From Streptomyces akebiae (GTDB lineage Bacteria > Actinomycetota > Actinomycetes > Streptomycetales > Streptomycetaceae): a stretch of DNA of 64,000 bases. The stretch is taken from positions 1,674,001-1,738,000 of the forward strand of contig NZ_CP080647.1 of the NCBI RefSeq assembly GCF_019599145.1. Direction: 5' to 3'. Below the pieces are notes generated by a model. That model saw only the letters and a list, made by a program, of their open reading frames with translations, did no database searches and was not told the origin of the DNA. The translations under genes and the position numbers were made by a program. Numbering within the stretch: the stretch's first letter is position 1; each line of letters opens with the position of its first letter. This document shows, piece by piece, positions 1 to 8,515 of the stretch.

Positions 1-692
1 GGGCTGACCTGGCTCCAGATCCCGCGCACCATGCCCTCGCTGAAGGCGACGTAGACGACGAGGAGGATGGAACCCCGGTCGACGAGGCCGAGGATCCGCT
101 TGTGCCGGGTGACGAAGCCGCCGATCCAGCGGCGTGCCAGTTGTCCGGCGACGAACGGCACCAGCAGTTGGAGCACGATCTTCAGCAGCGAGTCGGCGGA
201 GAAGCCGCCGACGCTGCCGCCGAGCAGGCTCGCCGCGAGCAGCGGGGTGATGACGATGCCCGCGAGGGAGGAGAAGGAGCCCGCGCAGATCGCGGCGGGG
301 ACGTTGCCCCGGGCCATCGAGGTGAAGGCGATCGAGGACTGGATGGTCGACGGGACGAGGGTGAGGAAGAGCAGCCCGGTGTAGAGGGAGGGGCTCAGGA
401 ACACCGGTTCGAGGCCGCGGGCCGCCAGGCCCAGCAGGGGGAAGACGACGAACGTGCACGCCAGGACGGTGAGGTGGAGTCGCCAGTGCTTGAGGCCGTC
501 GAGCGCCTCGCGGGTGGAGAGCCGGGCGCCGTAGAGGAAGAAGAGAAAGGCGATCGCGGCCGTGGACGCCCCCGAGGCGACCTCGGCGGCCGTACCCCGC
601 GCCGGGAGGAGCGCCGCGACGCCCACCGTCCCGAGCAACAGCAGGATGTACGGGTCGATCGGCATCCAACTCGGCCACTTCAGGCGTTTCAC
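1..692 (-). CDS. Bile acid:sodium symporter family transporter (C-terminus beyond window)
   Basis: Read on the minus strand from a GTG at 692, the frame stays open to the window edge, giving 230 residues of a protein whose relatives are about 320-340 residues, so the C-terminal third is missing. It begins VKRLKWPS, then shows alternating long hydrophobic helices (for example ILLLLGTVGVAAL, AAIAFLFFLYGARLS and LLFLTLVPSTIQSS). The STIQSS and GARLS pieces are typical of the SBF-like/YfeH branch of the bile acid:sodium symporter (BASS) superfamily, which are inner-membrane, probably sodium-coupled, organic-anion transporters. The substrate cannot be read from sequence. It is divergent from a LysR gene across a 132-bp gap, the usual layout in which the LysR protein controls its neighbour. 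An ATG at 665 is an alternative start. Confidence 0.85.
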   Translation of the reverse strand, partial: MKRLKWPSWMPIDPYILLLLGTVGVAALLPARGTAAEVASGASTAAIAFLFFLYGARLSTREALDGLKHWRLHLTVLACTFVVFPLLGLAARGLEPVFLSPSLYTGLLFLTLVPSTIQSSIAFTSMARGNVPAAICAGSFSSLAGIVITPLLAASLLGGSVGGFSADSLLKIVLQLLVPFVAGQLARRWIGGFVTRHKRILGLVDRGSILLVVYVAFSEGMVRGIWSQVS

Positions 693-824
693 GGTGCTCC
701 ACGTGCTGTCGATGCGGGTGTGTCAGGGGCCGGAAGGCCCCTCTCCATCGTCCTCTCCCGGCCCTTGATCGGGAATCCTTCATACCGCTCTGACTGTCAT
801 CGCGTTCCACGATAAGCGGGTAGG

Positions 825-1709
825 GTGGCGATCGTGTACGACCCCTCCCATCTGCGCACCTTCCTCGCCGTGGCCCAGACCCTGAGCTTCACCCAGGCCG
901 CCCGGCGGCTGGGGCTGCGGCAGTCCACGGTCAGTCAGCACGTACGCCGGCTGGAGGACGCGGCCGGGCGGCAGTTGTTCTCCCGGGACACGCACTCCGT
1001 GGAGCTGACGGAGGACGGCGAGGCGATGCTCGGCTTCGCCCGGCGACTGCTGGAGGTGCACGAGCAGGCGACGGCGTTCTTCACCGGGACCCGGCTGCGC
1101 GGACGGCTGCGTTTCGGCGCCTCGGAGGACTTCGTGCTGACCCGGCTCCCGGAGATCCTGGAGGCCTTCCGGCACGACCATCCCGAGGTGGACCTGGAAC
1201 TGACCGTCGAGCTGTCGGGCACGCTGCACGAACGGCTCACGGCCGGCAAGCTCGATCTGGTGCTGGCGAAACGCCGCCCGGAGGACCCCCGCGGCGAACC
1301 CGTCTGGACGGACCGGCTGGTGTGGATCGGCGCGGAGCGGCTCCGCCTCGACGCCGACCGCCCGGTCCCGCTGATCGTCTACCCGCCGCCGGGCATCACC
1401 CGCGCCCTGGCCCTGGAGGCGCTGGAGCGCGAGGGCCGCGCCTGGCGCGTCGCCTGCACCAGCGGCAGCCTCAACGGGCTCATCGCCGCCGCCCGTGCGG
1501 GCCTCGGCGTGATGGCGCATTCCCGTCGCCTGGTGCCGCCTGGTCTGGTCCGCGTTCCGGAGCGGGCCGGACTGCCGGAACTCGGCGAGGTCGACTTCGT
1601 CCTCGTCCACGGCCGGCGTCCGGGAGCGGCGACGAGCGCGGCCGACGCCCTCGCGGCGGCCATCCTGGCCGGCGGCGACCGGCTCCACGGCCGCGCGCGG
1701 GGGGTGTGA
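825..1709 (+). CDS. LysR-family transcriptional regulator
   Basis: A 294-residue protein with the standard LysR layout. The winged helix-turn-helix occupies about residues 8-66, with LRTFLAVAQTLSFTQAARRLG and STVSQHVRRLE as the recognition region, then a linker helix and a periplasmic-binding-protein-like effector domain (about 92-285). LysR proteins bind near their own promoter and respond to a small molecule tied to the adjacent pathway. Here the adjacent divergent gene is the BASS transporter, so control of its expression is the simplest inference. The GTG at 825 has only a weak ribosome-binding site. A second GTG at 834, with TAGGGTGG upstream, may be the true start. The effector is unknown. 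Confidence 0.93.
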   Translation: MAIVYDPSHLRTFLAVAQTLSFTQAARRLGLRQSTVSQHVRRLEDAAGRQLFSRDTHSVELTEDGEAMLGFARRLLEVHEQATAFFTGTRLRGRLRFGASEDFVLTRLPEILEAFRHDHPEVDLELTVELSGTLHERLTAGKLDLVLAKRRPEDPRGEPVWTDRLVWIGAERLRLDADRPVPLIVYPPPGITRALALEALEREGRAWRVACTSGSLNGLIAAARAGLGVMAHSRRLVPPGLVRVPERAGLPELGEVDFVLVHGRRPGAATSAADALAAAILAGGDRLHGRARGV

Positions 1710-2019
1710 GGGCACGGCGGACGCGACGGACTCGACGGGTACGGCAGACGCGGCGAACCTGAACGATGCTCGCGTTCTCCCAGGCCAAACCGTGCCCTCG
1801 CGGACACGCACCGTCATCGGAGCGTGCGGGTTCGGTGGAGATTGCGCTACCGAAACTTACTGATGCGTCAGGAATTGCGCCGGAGACCTCCCCATCTGCG
1901 TGCGTATTCCGGTGCCGCCCCCTGCCACACCTCCCCATGCGCCCCCTCCACAACCCTCCCGCCCGTCCCCCCGGTGAGGTAGCTTTCACGCGCTGTGCGG
2001 AGCGCCACGAGGAGCGGGT
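1710..2019. promoter_or_regulatory. 310-bp intergenic region with a candidate operator before the acyl-CoA ligase
   Basis: No gene is supported here. The stretch is less GC-rich than its surroundings around 1845-1875. At 1857-1874 an imperfect inverted repeat has arms TTACTGA and TCAGGAA (6 of 7 pairs) around TGCG, about 150 bp before the ligase start. It is a plausible operator for a fatty-acid-responsive repressor, but no known consensus is matched exactly. The GGAG at 2011 is the ribosome-binding site for the TTG at 2020. Confidence 0.3.
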
Positions 2020-3846
2020 TTGCGCGAGTTCACCAACCCCCCGTTGGCGTCGGCGCCGCCGGTGGGCGGTCTGGCCGACGTCGTCTTCGAGTACGCCCAG
2101 GAGGACCCGACGTACATCGCGCTCGGCCGCAAGGACGAGCGGGGCGAGTGGCGCGACGTGACCTCCGCCGAGTTCCGCGACGAGGTCCTCGCACTGGCGA
2201 AGGGCCTGCTGGCGCAGGGCATCCGGTTCGGCGACCGGGTCGCCATCATGTGCCGTACGCGCTACGAGTGGACCCTCTTCGACTACGCGCTGTGGACCGT
2301 CGGCGCCCAGGTCGTCCCCGTCTACCCGACCTCCTCCGCCGAGCAGGTCTTCTGGATGCTCTACGACTCCCAGTGCACGGCGGCCATGGTCGAGCACGAG
2401 GACCACGCGATGACGATCGCCACGGTCATCGACCGGCTCCCGCAGCTGCGCAGGCTCTGGCAGCTGGACGTCGGCGCGGTCCAGGAACTGTACGAGTCCG
2501 GGGCGCACCTCGACGACGAGGTGGTGCACCGGCACCGCCGCGCGGTGACACCCGAGTCCGTCGCGACGATCATCTACACCTCCGGCACGACGGGCCGCCC
2601 CAAGGGCTGCGTCATCTCGCACGCCAACTTCATGGTCGAGGCGGACACGGTCATCGAGCGGTGGGCGCCGCTGTTCAAGTCCCGCAAGGGTGACGAGGCG
2701 GCGACGCTGCTGTTCCTGCCGCTCGCGCACGTCTTCGGGCGGATGGTGCAGGTCGCGGGTATCCGGGGGAAGGTCAAGTTCGGCCATCAGCCGCAGCTCA
2801 ACGCGGCCGTCCTGCTGCCCGACCTCGCCGCCTTCAGGCCGACGTTCTTCCTCGCGGTGCCGTACATCTTCGAGAAGGTCTTCAACGCGAGCCGGCGTAA
2901 GGCCGAACGCGAGGGCAGGGCCGGCCCGTTCGAGAAGGCCGTCGAGGTCGCCGTGAAGTACGCCGACGCGATGGAGGCGCGGGCCTGGGGCATCGGACCC
3001 GGCCCGTCGGCGGGGCTGCGGATGCAGCACCAGTTCTTCGACAAGGTCGTCTACGGCAAGATCCGTGAGGCCATGGGCGGCCGGATCAAGTACGCGATGT
3101 CGGGCGGTTCGGCGATGGACCGCCGGCTCGGCCTGTTCTTCGCGGGCGCGGGCGTCCACATCTTCGAGGGGTACGGCCTGACGGAGTGCACGGCGGCCGC
3201 GACCGCCAACCCGCCCGAGCGCACCCGGTACGGCACCGTCGGCCAGGCCATCCCCGGCATGACCGTGCACATCGCGGACGACGGCGAGATCTGGCTGCGC
3301 GGCCCCAACGTCTTCCAGGGCTACCTCAACAACCAGAAGGCCACCGACGAGACCCTGCACGACGGCTGGCTCGCCACCGGCGACCTGGGCTCCCTCGACG
3401 AGGACGGTTATCTCACCATCACCGGGCGCAAGAAGGAGATCCTGGTGACCTCGGGCGGCAAGAGCGTCTCGCCCGCGATCCTGGAGGAGCGGGTGCGCGA
3501 CCATCCGCTGGTCGCCCAGTGCATCGTCGTCGGCAACGACCGCCCGTACATCGCCGCCCTGGTCACCCTGGACGGGGAGGCCGTGGAGCACTGGCTGCAG
3601 ATGCACAACAAGGTGAAGCTGTCGCCGGCCGAGCTGGTGCGCGACCCGGAGCTGGAGACCGAGGTGCGGCGGGCGGTGGTCGCCGCCAACACCCTGGTCT
3701 CGCAGGCCGAGTCGATCCGTACGTTCCGGATCCTCGCCCACCAGTTCACCGAGGAGCACGGCCTGTTGACGCCTTCGCTGAAGCTGAAGCGGAAGGCGAT
3801 CGAGAAGGCGTACGCGACCGAGGTCGAGGCGCTGTACCGGGCGTGA
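2020..3846 (+). CDS. AMP-dependent long-chain acyl-CoA synthetase (FadD15-like)
   Basis: 608 residues, full length for the family. It activates fatty acids to acyl-adenylates and then acyl-CoA in the cytosol or at the membrane face. The P-loop-like A3 motif YTSGTTGRPKG is at about 186-196. Later hallmarks are GYGLTE (A5), the ATP ribose-binding TGDLG with DGWLATGDLGSLDEDGY, and the hinge/catalytic lysine region GRKKEILVTSGGKSVSP, which is characteristic of the FadD15/long-chain group rather than acetyl-CoA synthetases. The TTG start at 2020 is chosen because GGAG lies just upstream and the protein then starts MREFT, as close relatives do. It stands alone. The next gene is convergent and only 21 bp away. 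Confidence 0.93.
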   Translation: MREFTNPPLASAPPVGGLADVVFEYAQEDPTYIALGRKDERGEWRDVTSAEFRDEVLALAKGLLAQGIRFGDRVAIMCRTRYEWTLFDYALWTVGAQVVPVYPTSSAEQVFWMLYDSQCTAAMVEHEDHAMTIATVIDRLPQLRRLWQLDVGAVQELYESGAHLDDEVVHRHRRAVTPESVATIIYTSGTTGRPKGCVISHANFMVEADTVIERWAPLFKSRKGDEAATLLFLPLAHVFGRMVQVAGIRGKVKFGHQPQLNAAVLLPDLAAFRPTFFLAVPYIFEKVFNASRRKAEREGRAGPFEKAVEVAVKYADAMEARAWGIGPGPSAGLRMQHQFFDKVVYGKIREAMGGRIKYAMSGGSAMDRRLGLFFAGAGVHIFEGYGLTECTAAATANPPERTRYGTVGQAIPGMTVHIADDGEIWLRGPNVFQGYLNNQKATDETLHDGWLATGDLGSLDEDGYLTITGRKKEILVTSGGKSVSPAILEERVRDHPLVAQCIVVGNDRPYIAALVTLDGEAVEHWLQMHNKVKLSPAELVRDPELETEVRRAVVAANTLVSQAESIRTFRILAHQFTEEHGLLTPSLKLKRKAIEKAYATEVEALYRA

Positions 3847-3867
3847 TCCCGCTCGCCCCCGCGCCGC

Positions 3868-4653
3868 TCAGACCAGTTGGTAGCCCCGCATGTTCCGCAG
3901 CAGCAGGTGGCAGTTCCGCAGGGAACCCGAAGTGTCGCCCAGGGAGCGGTAGATGCCCCACTTGGGGCGAAGCCGGTCCGCGAGGAAGGTGTCGACGCCG
4001 CTGCGGGAGACGTCGATGAGCGTGGTCGAGCCCTTCTTGAGGATCCAGCGCACCGAACCTGCCGAGCCGTTGCCGACCTTGACCTGGAAGTCGACGTCGA
4101 CCCAGGAGTCGTGCAGGGGCGCCAGATCGGTGCGGCCGACGAGGATGTCGTCGATCGGCAGTTTCAACTCGATGGTCTGTGCGCCTCCCCCATCCCGCCG
4201 CAGGGACTGCACGACGAGCGGCGAGGTGCCGGCGCCGGGCTGTTTCATCTGCATGATGTGCGTGAAGCTGGTGGTCGCCTGCAGCGAGGCCGGGATGTAC
4301 ATCTGGTAGGTGACCCGCCAGGTCTGGCCCTCGGTCCAGCGCAGAAAGCCGCTGGCGGTCCGCAGCCCGGTGACCTCGTGGCGTTGGCGGTCGGTGGAGG
4401 TGTCCCGGTCGACGGTGTGCATGTCGAACCGCCAGGTGTCGCCGGTGGCGCGGATGTGCGGCGCGGCCGAGGTGTGGGAGTCGGCGCGGTCGTCCTCCAG
4501 CGTCTCGAAGGCGCGCAGCCCGTCGGCGCTCGCCGAGGGGGACCACTTCAACTGCCAGGAGGCGGCGTGCGCGGCGGGGGCCGGCAGCCCGACGGCGGCC
4601 GCCGCGGCACCGCCGAGCGCGGCGCCCAGAACGTTCCTTCGCGTGGGGGTCAT
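3868..4653 (-). CDS. Tat-exported polysaccharide-lyase-like secreted protein
   Basis: About 261 residues from the ATG at 4653 (an in-frame ATG at 4668 adds five residues). It opens with MTPTRRNVLGAALGG, a twin-arginine signal with an Ala-rich hydrophobic core and a cleavage region near APAAHA, so the product should be exported folded. The mature part begins WQLKWSPSASADG and is a beta-rich domain of about 230 residues with WRVTYQMYIP, FTHIMQMKQP and a C-terminal PKWGIYRSLGD segment. These match the jelly-roll heparin-lyase-I / alginate-glucuronan-lyase superfamily (PF14099, PL20-like). A secreted polysaccharide lyase is the likeliest role. The exact polymer is not determinable, and a non-catalytic binding protein cannot be excluded. 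Confidence 0.7.
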   Translation of the reverse strand: MTPTRRNVLGAALGGAAAAAVGLPAPAAHAASWQLKWSPSASADGLRAFETLEDDRADSHTSAAPHIRATGDTWRFDMHTVDRDTSTDRQRHEVTGLRTASGFLRWTEGQTWRVTYQMYIPASLQATTSFTHIMQMKQPGAGTSPLVVQSLRRDGGGAQTIELKLPIDDILVGRTDLAPLHDSWVDVDFQVKVGNGSAGSVRWILKKGSTTLIDVSRSGVDTFLADRLRPKWGIYRSLGDTSGSLRNCHLLLRNMRGYQLV

Positions 4654-4886
4654 GAGCCATCCATTCACGTACGTGATTGATATTCACCGACGTGCGTCGC
4701 GGCAAGGGACAGACTTCACGCATGACCGCGTCCGGTCAATGGTCCAGACCGATACGCTGGAACCGCCGGATCCATTTCCGGCCATTCTGCGATTCGGCGT
4801 GCGAGCGAGCCGCTCAGGAATGCATCGCGCGCCGTGATCGTTGACGATGGGAAGTACCACCCGACGACTTAAAGGATCGAGAGCTC

Positions 4887-5723
4887 GTGAGCAGCAAGGT
4901 CCCCCCGATCATCCTGAACAACGGCGTCGAGATGCCCCAGCTGGGCTTCGGCGTGTGGCAGGTGCCGGACGACGAGGCCGAGCAGGCGGTCACCACCGCC
5001 CTGGAGGCCGGCTACCGGAGCATCGACACCGCCGCGATCTACGGCAACGAGGAGGGCACCGGCAAGGCCCTCGCCAAGGCCGGCGTCGCCCGCAAGGACC
5101 TCTTCGTCACCACCAAACTCTGGAACAGCGACCAGGGCTACGACTCCACCCTGCGCGCCTTCGACGAGTCCCTGGACAAGCTCGGCCTGGAGTACGTGGA
5201 TCTGTATCTGATCCACTGGCCGCTGCCGGCCCGGGGCACCTTCGTCGACACGTTCAAGGCGTTCGAGAAGCTCTACGCCGACGGCCGCGCGAAGGCCATC
5301 GGTGTCTCCAACTTCCTTCCGGAGCACCTTCAGACGCTGATCGAGGCCACCAACGTCATCCCGGCCGTCAACCAGATCGAGCTGCACCCGCACCTCCAGC
5401 AGCTCGCCGCCCGCGAGTACCACGCGGAGCAGGGCATCGCCACCGAGGCCTGGTCGCCGCTCGGCCAGGGCAAGGGGCTCCTGGAGGTCCCGGCGATCAT
5501 CGCGATCGCGCAGAAGCACGGCCGCACCCCCGCCCAGGTGGTGCTGCGCTGGCACCTCCAGCTGGGCAACGTGGTCATCCCCAAGTCCGTGACCCCGTCC
5601 CGCATCAAGGAGAACATCGAGGTCTTCGACTTCTCCCTGGACACCGAGGACATCGCCGCGATCAGCGCGCTGAACGAGGACCGGCGCATCGGCCCGGACC
5701 CGGCGACGTTCAACCAGGCCTGA
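4887..5723 (+). CDS. Aldo/keto reductase (NADPH-dependent)
   Basis: 278 residues, the normal size for the AKR (beta/alpha)8 barrel. The catalytic tetrad is intact: Asp47 and Tyr52 in SIDTAAIYGNE, Lys77 in VTTKLW and His110 in YLIHWP. The NADPH phosphate-binding motif is present near the end as IPKSVTPSRIKEN. It most resembles the 2,5-diketo-D-gluconate-reductase branch, which in practice reduces a wide range of aldehydes and ketones. The GTG at 4887 is preceded by AAAGGA. The gene is monocistronic and ends against a strong hairpin (5794-5830) shared with the convergent dehydrogenase gene. Confidence 0.94.
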   Translation: MSSKVPPIILNNGVEMPQLGFGVWQVPDDEAEQAVTTALEAGYRSIDTAAIYGNEEGTGKALAKAGVARKDLFVTTKLWNSDQGYDSTLRAFDESLDKLGLEYVDLYLIHWPLPARGTFVDTFKAFEKLYADGRAKAIGVSNFLPEHLQTLIEATNVIPAVNQIELHPHLQQLAAREYHAEQGIATEAWSPLGQGKGLLEVPAIIAIAQKHGRTPAQVVLRWHLQLGNVVIPKSVTPSRIKENIEVFDFSLDTEDIAAISALNEDRRIGPDPATFNQA

Positions 5724-5793
5724 GGCAGGGGCCGCCGGTCGGCATGCGCCGGCCGGCTTCCCTCGGCCGGCCCCCCGCTCGCCGGGACGCCAC

Positions 5794-5830
5794 GAGACCG
5801 CCCGTCGGAATCCGTCCGAAGGGCGGTCTC
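5794..5830. terminator. Bidirectional terminator between the AKR and SDR genes
   Basis: A perfect 10-bp inverted repeat, GAGACCGCCC / GGGCGGTCTC, encloses an inner TCGGA / TCCGA pairing, giving a 15-bp two-part stem. It sits between two convergent genes. There is no T-run, as is common for actinomycete terminators. Confidence 0.85.
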
Positions 5831-5874
5831 GTCCGTCCGGTGCGACGGACCGTGGCGAACCGCGGAACCCGCGC

Positions 5875-6576
5875 TCAGACCGGCTGGCCGATCGGCCGTA
5901 CGACCACGGTGTTGATGTCGACCCCGGCCGGCTGGCGGATCGCCCAGACCACGGAGTCGGCGATCTGGTCGGCGGTGAGGAGATGGCCGGGCGGTAGAGC
6001 GCCGTAGCTGTCCCAGAACGGGGTCTCCACCCGGCCGGGCGCGATCAGCGTCACCCCCACCCCCCACTCGGTGACCTGCCGCCGGGTGTTCTCGGCGAGC
6101 CCGGTGACGGCCCACTTGGTCGCACCGTAGATGTTCCCCGGCCCGTGGATGAACCCGGCGACGCTGCCGACCAGCATGATCCGCCCCCGGGTCTCCTTGA
6201 GGGCGTCGATGGACGCCCGGACGAGCAGGGCGGGGCCGAGCACATTGGTCAGCACCATCTCCGGCCACCCGGCCGGATCACCCTCGGCGACCGTGTCGTG
6301 GGTGCCGAAGCCGGCGTTGGCGATGACGGTGTCGATCCGCCCGAACTCCTTCAGCGTGGCGTCCACCGCCGCCTGTACGTCCGCGTATTCGGCCGCGTGC
6401 CCCGGGACGGTCAAGAGTCCTTCGGGTTCGCCGAGTTCGGTGGCGAACGCGCGCAACCGCTCGGCCCTGCGCCCGGTGACGGCCACCCGGTGGCCGAGGT
6501 CGAGCAACTGCCGGGCGACAGCGGCCCCGATTCCGCTGGATCCGCCGGTGATGAGCGCCACTGGTGCGTCGGTCAT
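5875..6576 (-). CDS. Short-chain dehydrogenase/reductase (SDR)
   Basis: 233 residues, a classical SDR. The cofactor-binding TGGSSGIG is at 10-17, NAG occurs in VIANAGFG, the catalytic Ser is in VGSVAGF, and YGATK carries the Tyr-Lys pair. The sequence VTGRRAERL after the second strand suggests NADP preference. The substrate is unknown; members of this YdfG-like group reduce 3-hydroxy acids or small carbonyls. Start ATG 6576 has GGGGGA about 8 nt upstream. It is convergent with the aldo/keto reductase, with a shared hairpin terminator between them. Confidence 0.94.
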   Translation of the reverse strand: MTDAPVALITGGSSGIGAAVARQLLDLGHRVAVTGRRAERLRAFATELGEPEGLLTVPGHAAEYADVQAAVDATLKEFGRIDTVIANAGFGTHDTVAEGDPAGWPEMVLTNVLGPALLVRASIDALKETRGRIMLVGSVAGFIHGPGNIYGATKWAVTGLAENTRRQVTEWGVGVTLIAPGRVETPFWDSYGALPPGHLLTADQIADSVVWAIRQPAGVDINTVVVRPIGQPV

Positions 6577-6700
6577 GGATATCCCCCTGTGGTTCCGGCC
6601 GACCGGGTGAGCTCCGGCCGACCTGCGGAGTCCATCACTTGGAGCACTCTCGAAGTCAAGTACCGCCGGAACCGGGGGACTTCACAGGGCGCTCGGCTCG

Positions 6701-7633
6701 TCACCGCCGAGCGACATGGACCGTGTGGGCCGCGAGGACGAAGAGGTCCGTGCGGTGGTGCACGCCCGCCTTGTCGTCGGGGTCGAGGAGGCGGTCGACC
6801 GTCGACAGGTCGTCGGCGTCGAGGAAGTCCGCCAGCATTCCACGGGCGCGCTGGAACTGGCCCACGGCGTACGCGCGGGCGGCCTCGTCGACCGGGGCCG
6901 GAAGGTCCAGCAGGAAGGTGCGGGACGTGGCGTCGCGCAGACCCACGGCGGTGAGCAGCCCCGGCCAGTCCTCGGTCTCCGGGACGCTGCCGGGCACCGA
7001 GGCGCGCATCTCGGTGAACCACCGGTCCTCCGCCGCGTCGATCCGGGACTGCAGTCCGGGACGGCCGATGCCGATGTCACGCGGCAGGAACCGGCTGGGC
7101 AGCCCACCCTCGACGAGGGCCAATGTGCCGCCGGGCGCGAGGCGTTCGGCGAAGGCGGCGAGCGCGGCGCGCTGATCGCCGAGGTGGTGCAGGCTGCGGC
7201 TGGCCCACATCAGGTCGGCCGGGTAGTCCAAGTCCCCGACACCGTCCGGGAGTTGCGCCTCAAGGGTGCCGAACCGGTCGGCGAGGCCCAGCTCCCGCGC
7301 ACGCGTCCGCGCCCGTTCCAGCAGGGGTCCGGAGCCGTCCAGCGCGACGACCCGGGCACCGGGGAACGTCTCGGCCAGCAGACAGCTCATGACCCCCGGG
7401 CCGCTGCCGACGTCGACGACCAGCCCCGGCTCGGGCTGCCGCGTGGCGACCCACGCGGCGGCCTGCCGGTTCAGTGGCGCGAACAGTTCCGCCTGCCCCA
7501 CCAGATGCTCGGCCAGCTCGGCCCAGTCGAGGTCGGTGTGGTGGGCAGGGCCGTGCTCGTGGCCGTGGCCGTGGCCGTGCGCGCACTGGCGTCCGGGCCG
7601 GTGCGGATCCTGGCCGTGGTGGTGCTGTCCCAT
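6701..7633 (-). CDS. SAM-dependent methyltransferase with a His-rich N-terminus
   Basis: 310 residues. The core (about 60-220) is a class I Rossmann methyltransferase: VVDVGSGPGV (motif I), VVALDGSGPLLERA (the acidic residue after strand 2), WASRSLHHL (motif IV) and LAPGGTLALVEGG (post-motif). The remarkable part is the first 32 residues, which contain 11 histidines (positions 4-6, 11, 19, 21, 23, 25, 27, 31 and 32) and one Cys, including an alternating HGHGHGHEHG run. Such tails normally bind Ni, Zn or Co, as in metal chaperones and transporters. A perfect palindrome 66 bp upstream of the start (7699-7713) could be an operator. The methylated substrate is unknown. Confidence 0.88.
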   Translation of the reverse strand: MGQHHHGQDPHRPGRQCAHGHGHGHEHGPAHHTDLDWAELAEHLVGQAELFAPLNRQAAAWVATRQPEPGLVVDVGSGPGVMSCLLAETFPGARVVALDGSGPLLERARTRARELGLADRFGTLEAQLPDGVGDLDYPADLMWASRSLHHLGDQRAALAAFAERLAPGGTLALVEGGLPSRFLPRDIGIGRPGLQSRIDAAEDRWFTEMRASVPGSVPETEDWPGLLTAVGLRDATSRTFLLDLPAPVDEAARAYAVGQFQRARGMLADFLDADDLSTVDRLLDPDDKAGVHHRTDLFVLAAHTVHVARR

Positions 7634-7698
7634 GACGGTGTGCCTCTCTTCCGGGTGCCGTCAGCCTGCTCCGACACACCGGAGAACCACCAGCTCTC

Positions 7699-7713
7699 TT
7701 GCCGTATCGGCAA
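7699..7713. promoter_or_regulatory. Perfect 15-nt palindrome upstream of the His-rich methyltransferase
   Basis: TTGCCG-TAT-CGGCAA is perfectly symmetrical. It lies 66 bp before the methyltransferase start, downstream of the DHFR-like gene's stop. It is short for a terminator (6-bp arms, 3-nt loop) and looks more like a repressor site. The cognate regulator is not in the window. Confidence 0.4.
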
Positions 7714-7737
7714 TTCGCCCGTGCCGATCCAGCGCGG

Positions 7738-8334
7738 TCAGCCCTGCTCCGCCACCCGGTACACACAGACGTTCGCGCCCGTGCCGCTGGTGGTCGTGGA
7801 GACCAGTTCCAGGGTGTGCTTGGCGCCGTCGCCGGGGAAGATCGTCTTCCCGCCGCCGAGGAGGACCGGCATGACGATCAGGACGAGCTCGTCGACGAGC
7901 CCCTCCTGGAGGAGGGTGCGGGCGAGCGTCGGGCTGCCCATGACCAGCAGGTCACCCCCCGCGGTCTCGCGCAGCTTGCGGATCTCGGCGACCGCCTCCG
8001 CGCCCGGGACGAGCGTGGTGTTGTCCCAGGTCAGCTCGGAGTCGGTGAGCGTCGCGGACACGACGTACTTGCGGATGGAGTTCATCCGGTCGGCGAAGGG
8101 GTCGCCCGCACGGTCGGGCCACGCCCCGGCCATGGCCTTCCAGGTGCGACGGCCGTACAGCAGCGCGTCGGCCTTCTCCAGCGCGGCGTCCCAGGCGCCG
8201 CCCACGACCTCCGGGTCGAAGAACGGGTGGGTCCAGCCGCCATGGGCGAACCCGCCGTCGGTGTCCTCGTCGGGACCGCCGGGCGCCTGCACGACACCGT
8301 CCAGGCTCATGAACTCGCAGATCACGATGCGCAT
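7738..8334 (-). CDS. Dihydrofolate reductase family protein (RibD C-terminal type)
   Basis: 198 residues. The N-terminus RIVICEFMSLDGVVQ is the typical start of the RibD-C/DHFR-like group (YyaP/YwjB-like), and LLYGRRTWKAM with GDLLVMGSPTLARTLL marks the NADPH-binding half. C-terminal VMPVLLGGGKTIF is also diagnostic. These are probably NADPH-dependent reductases of pteridine- or flavin-precursor-like compounds. They are not the cell's main folA enzyme, and the physiological substrate is generally unknown. ATG 8334 follows AAGAGAA. The promoter must lie between this start and the terminator hairpin of the upstream cellulase gene. Confidence 0.9.
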   Translation of the reverse strand: MRIVICEFMSLDGVVQAPGGPDEDTDGGFAHGGWTHPFFDPEVVGGAWDAALEKADALLYGRRTWKAMAGAWPDRAGDPFADRMNSIRKYVVSATLTDSELTWDNTTLVPGAEAVAEIRKLRETAGGDLLVMGSPTLARTLLQEGLVDELVLIVMPVLLGGGKTIFPGDGAKHTLELVSTTTSGTGANVCVYRVAEQG

Positions 8335-8451
8335 GGGGTTCTCTTTTCTCGTACCGTCACGGGCTTACGGCGATGAAGACCGCCGCGCCGCCCGGAACTC
8401 ATCGCACCCACCCACCTCCATCATCGTGACGTGGCTCACACGGACATGCCA

Positions 8452-8500
8452 CCGGTCCGCCAGGGGGTGGGGGAAGCGTGACTGACCCCTGGCGGACCGG
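8452..8500 (-). terminator. Terminator of the GH6 cellulase gene
   Basis: A perfect 15-bp inverted repeat (CCGGTCCGCCAGGGG and its complement) with a 19-nt loop begins 16 bp beyond the cellulase stop codon. It separates that gene from the co-directional DHFR-like gene. Confidence 0.88.
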
Positions 8501-8515
8501 CTCATGCGAGCGGAC

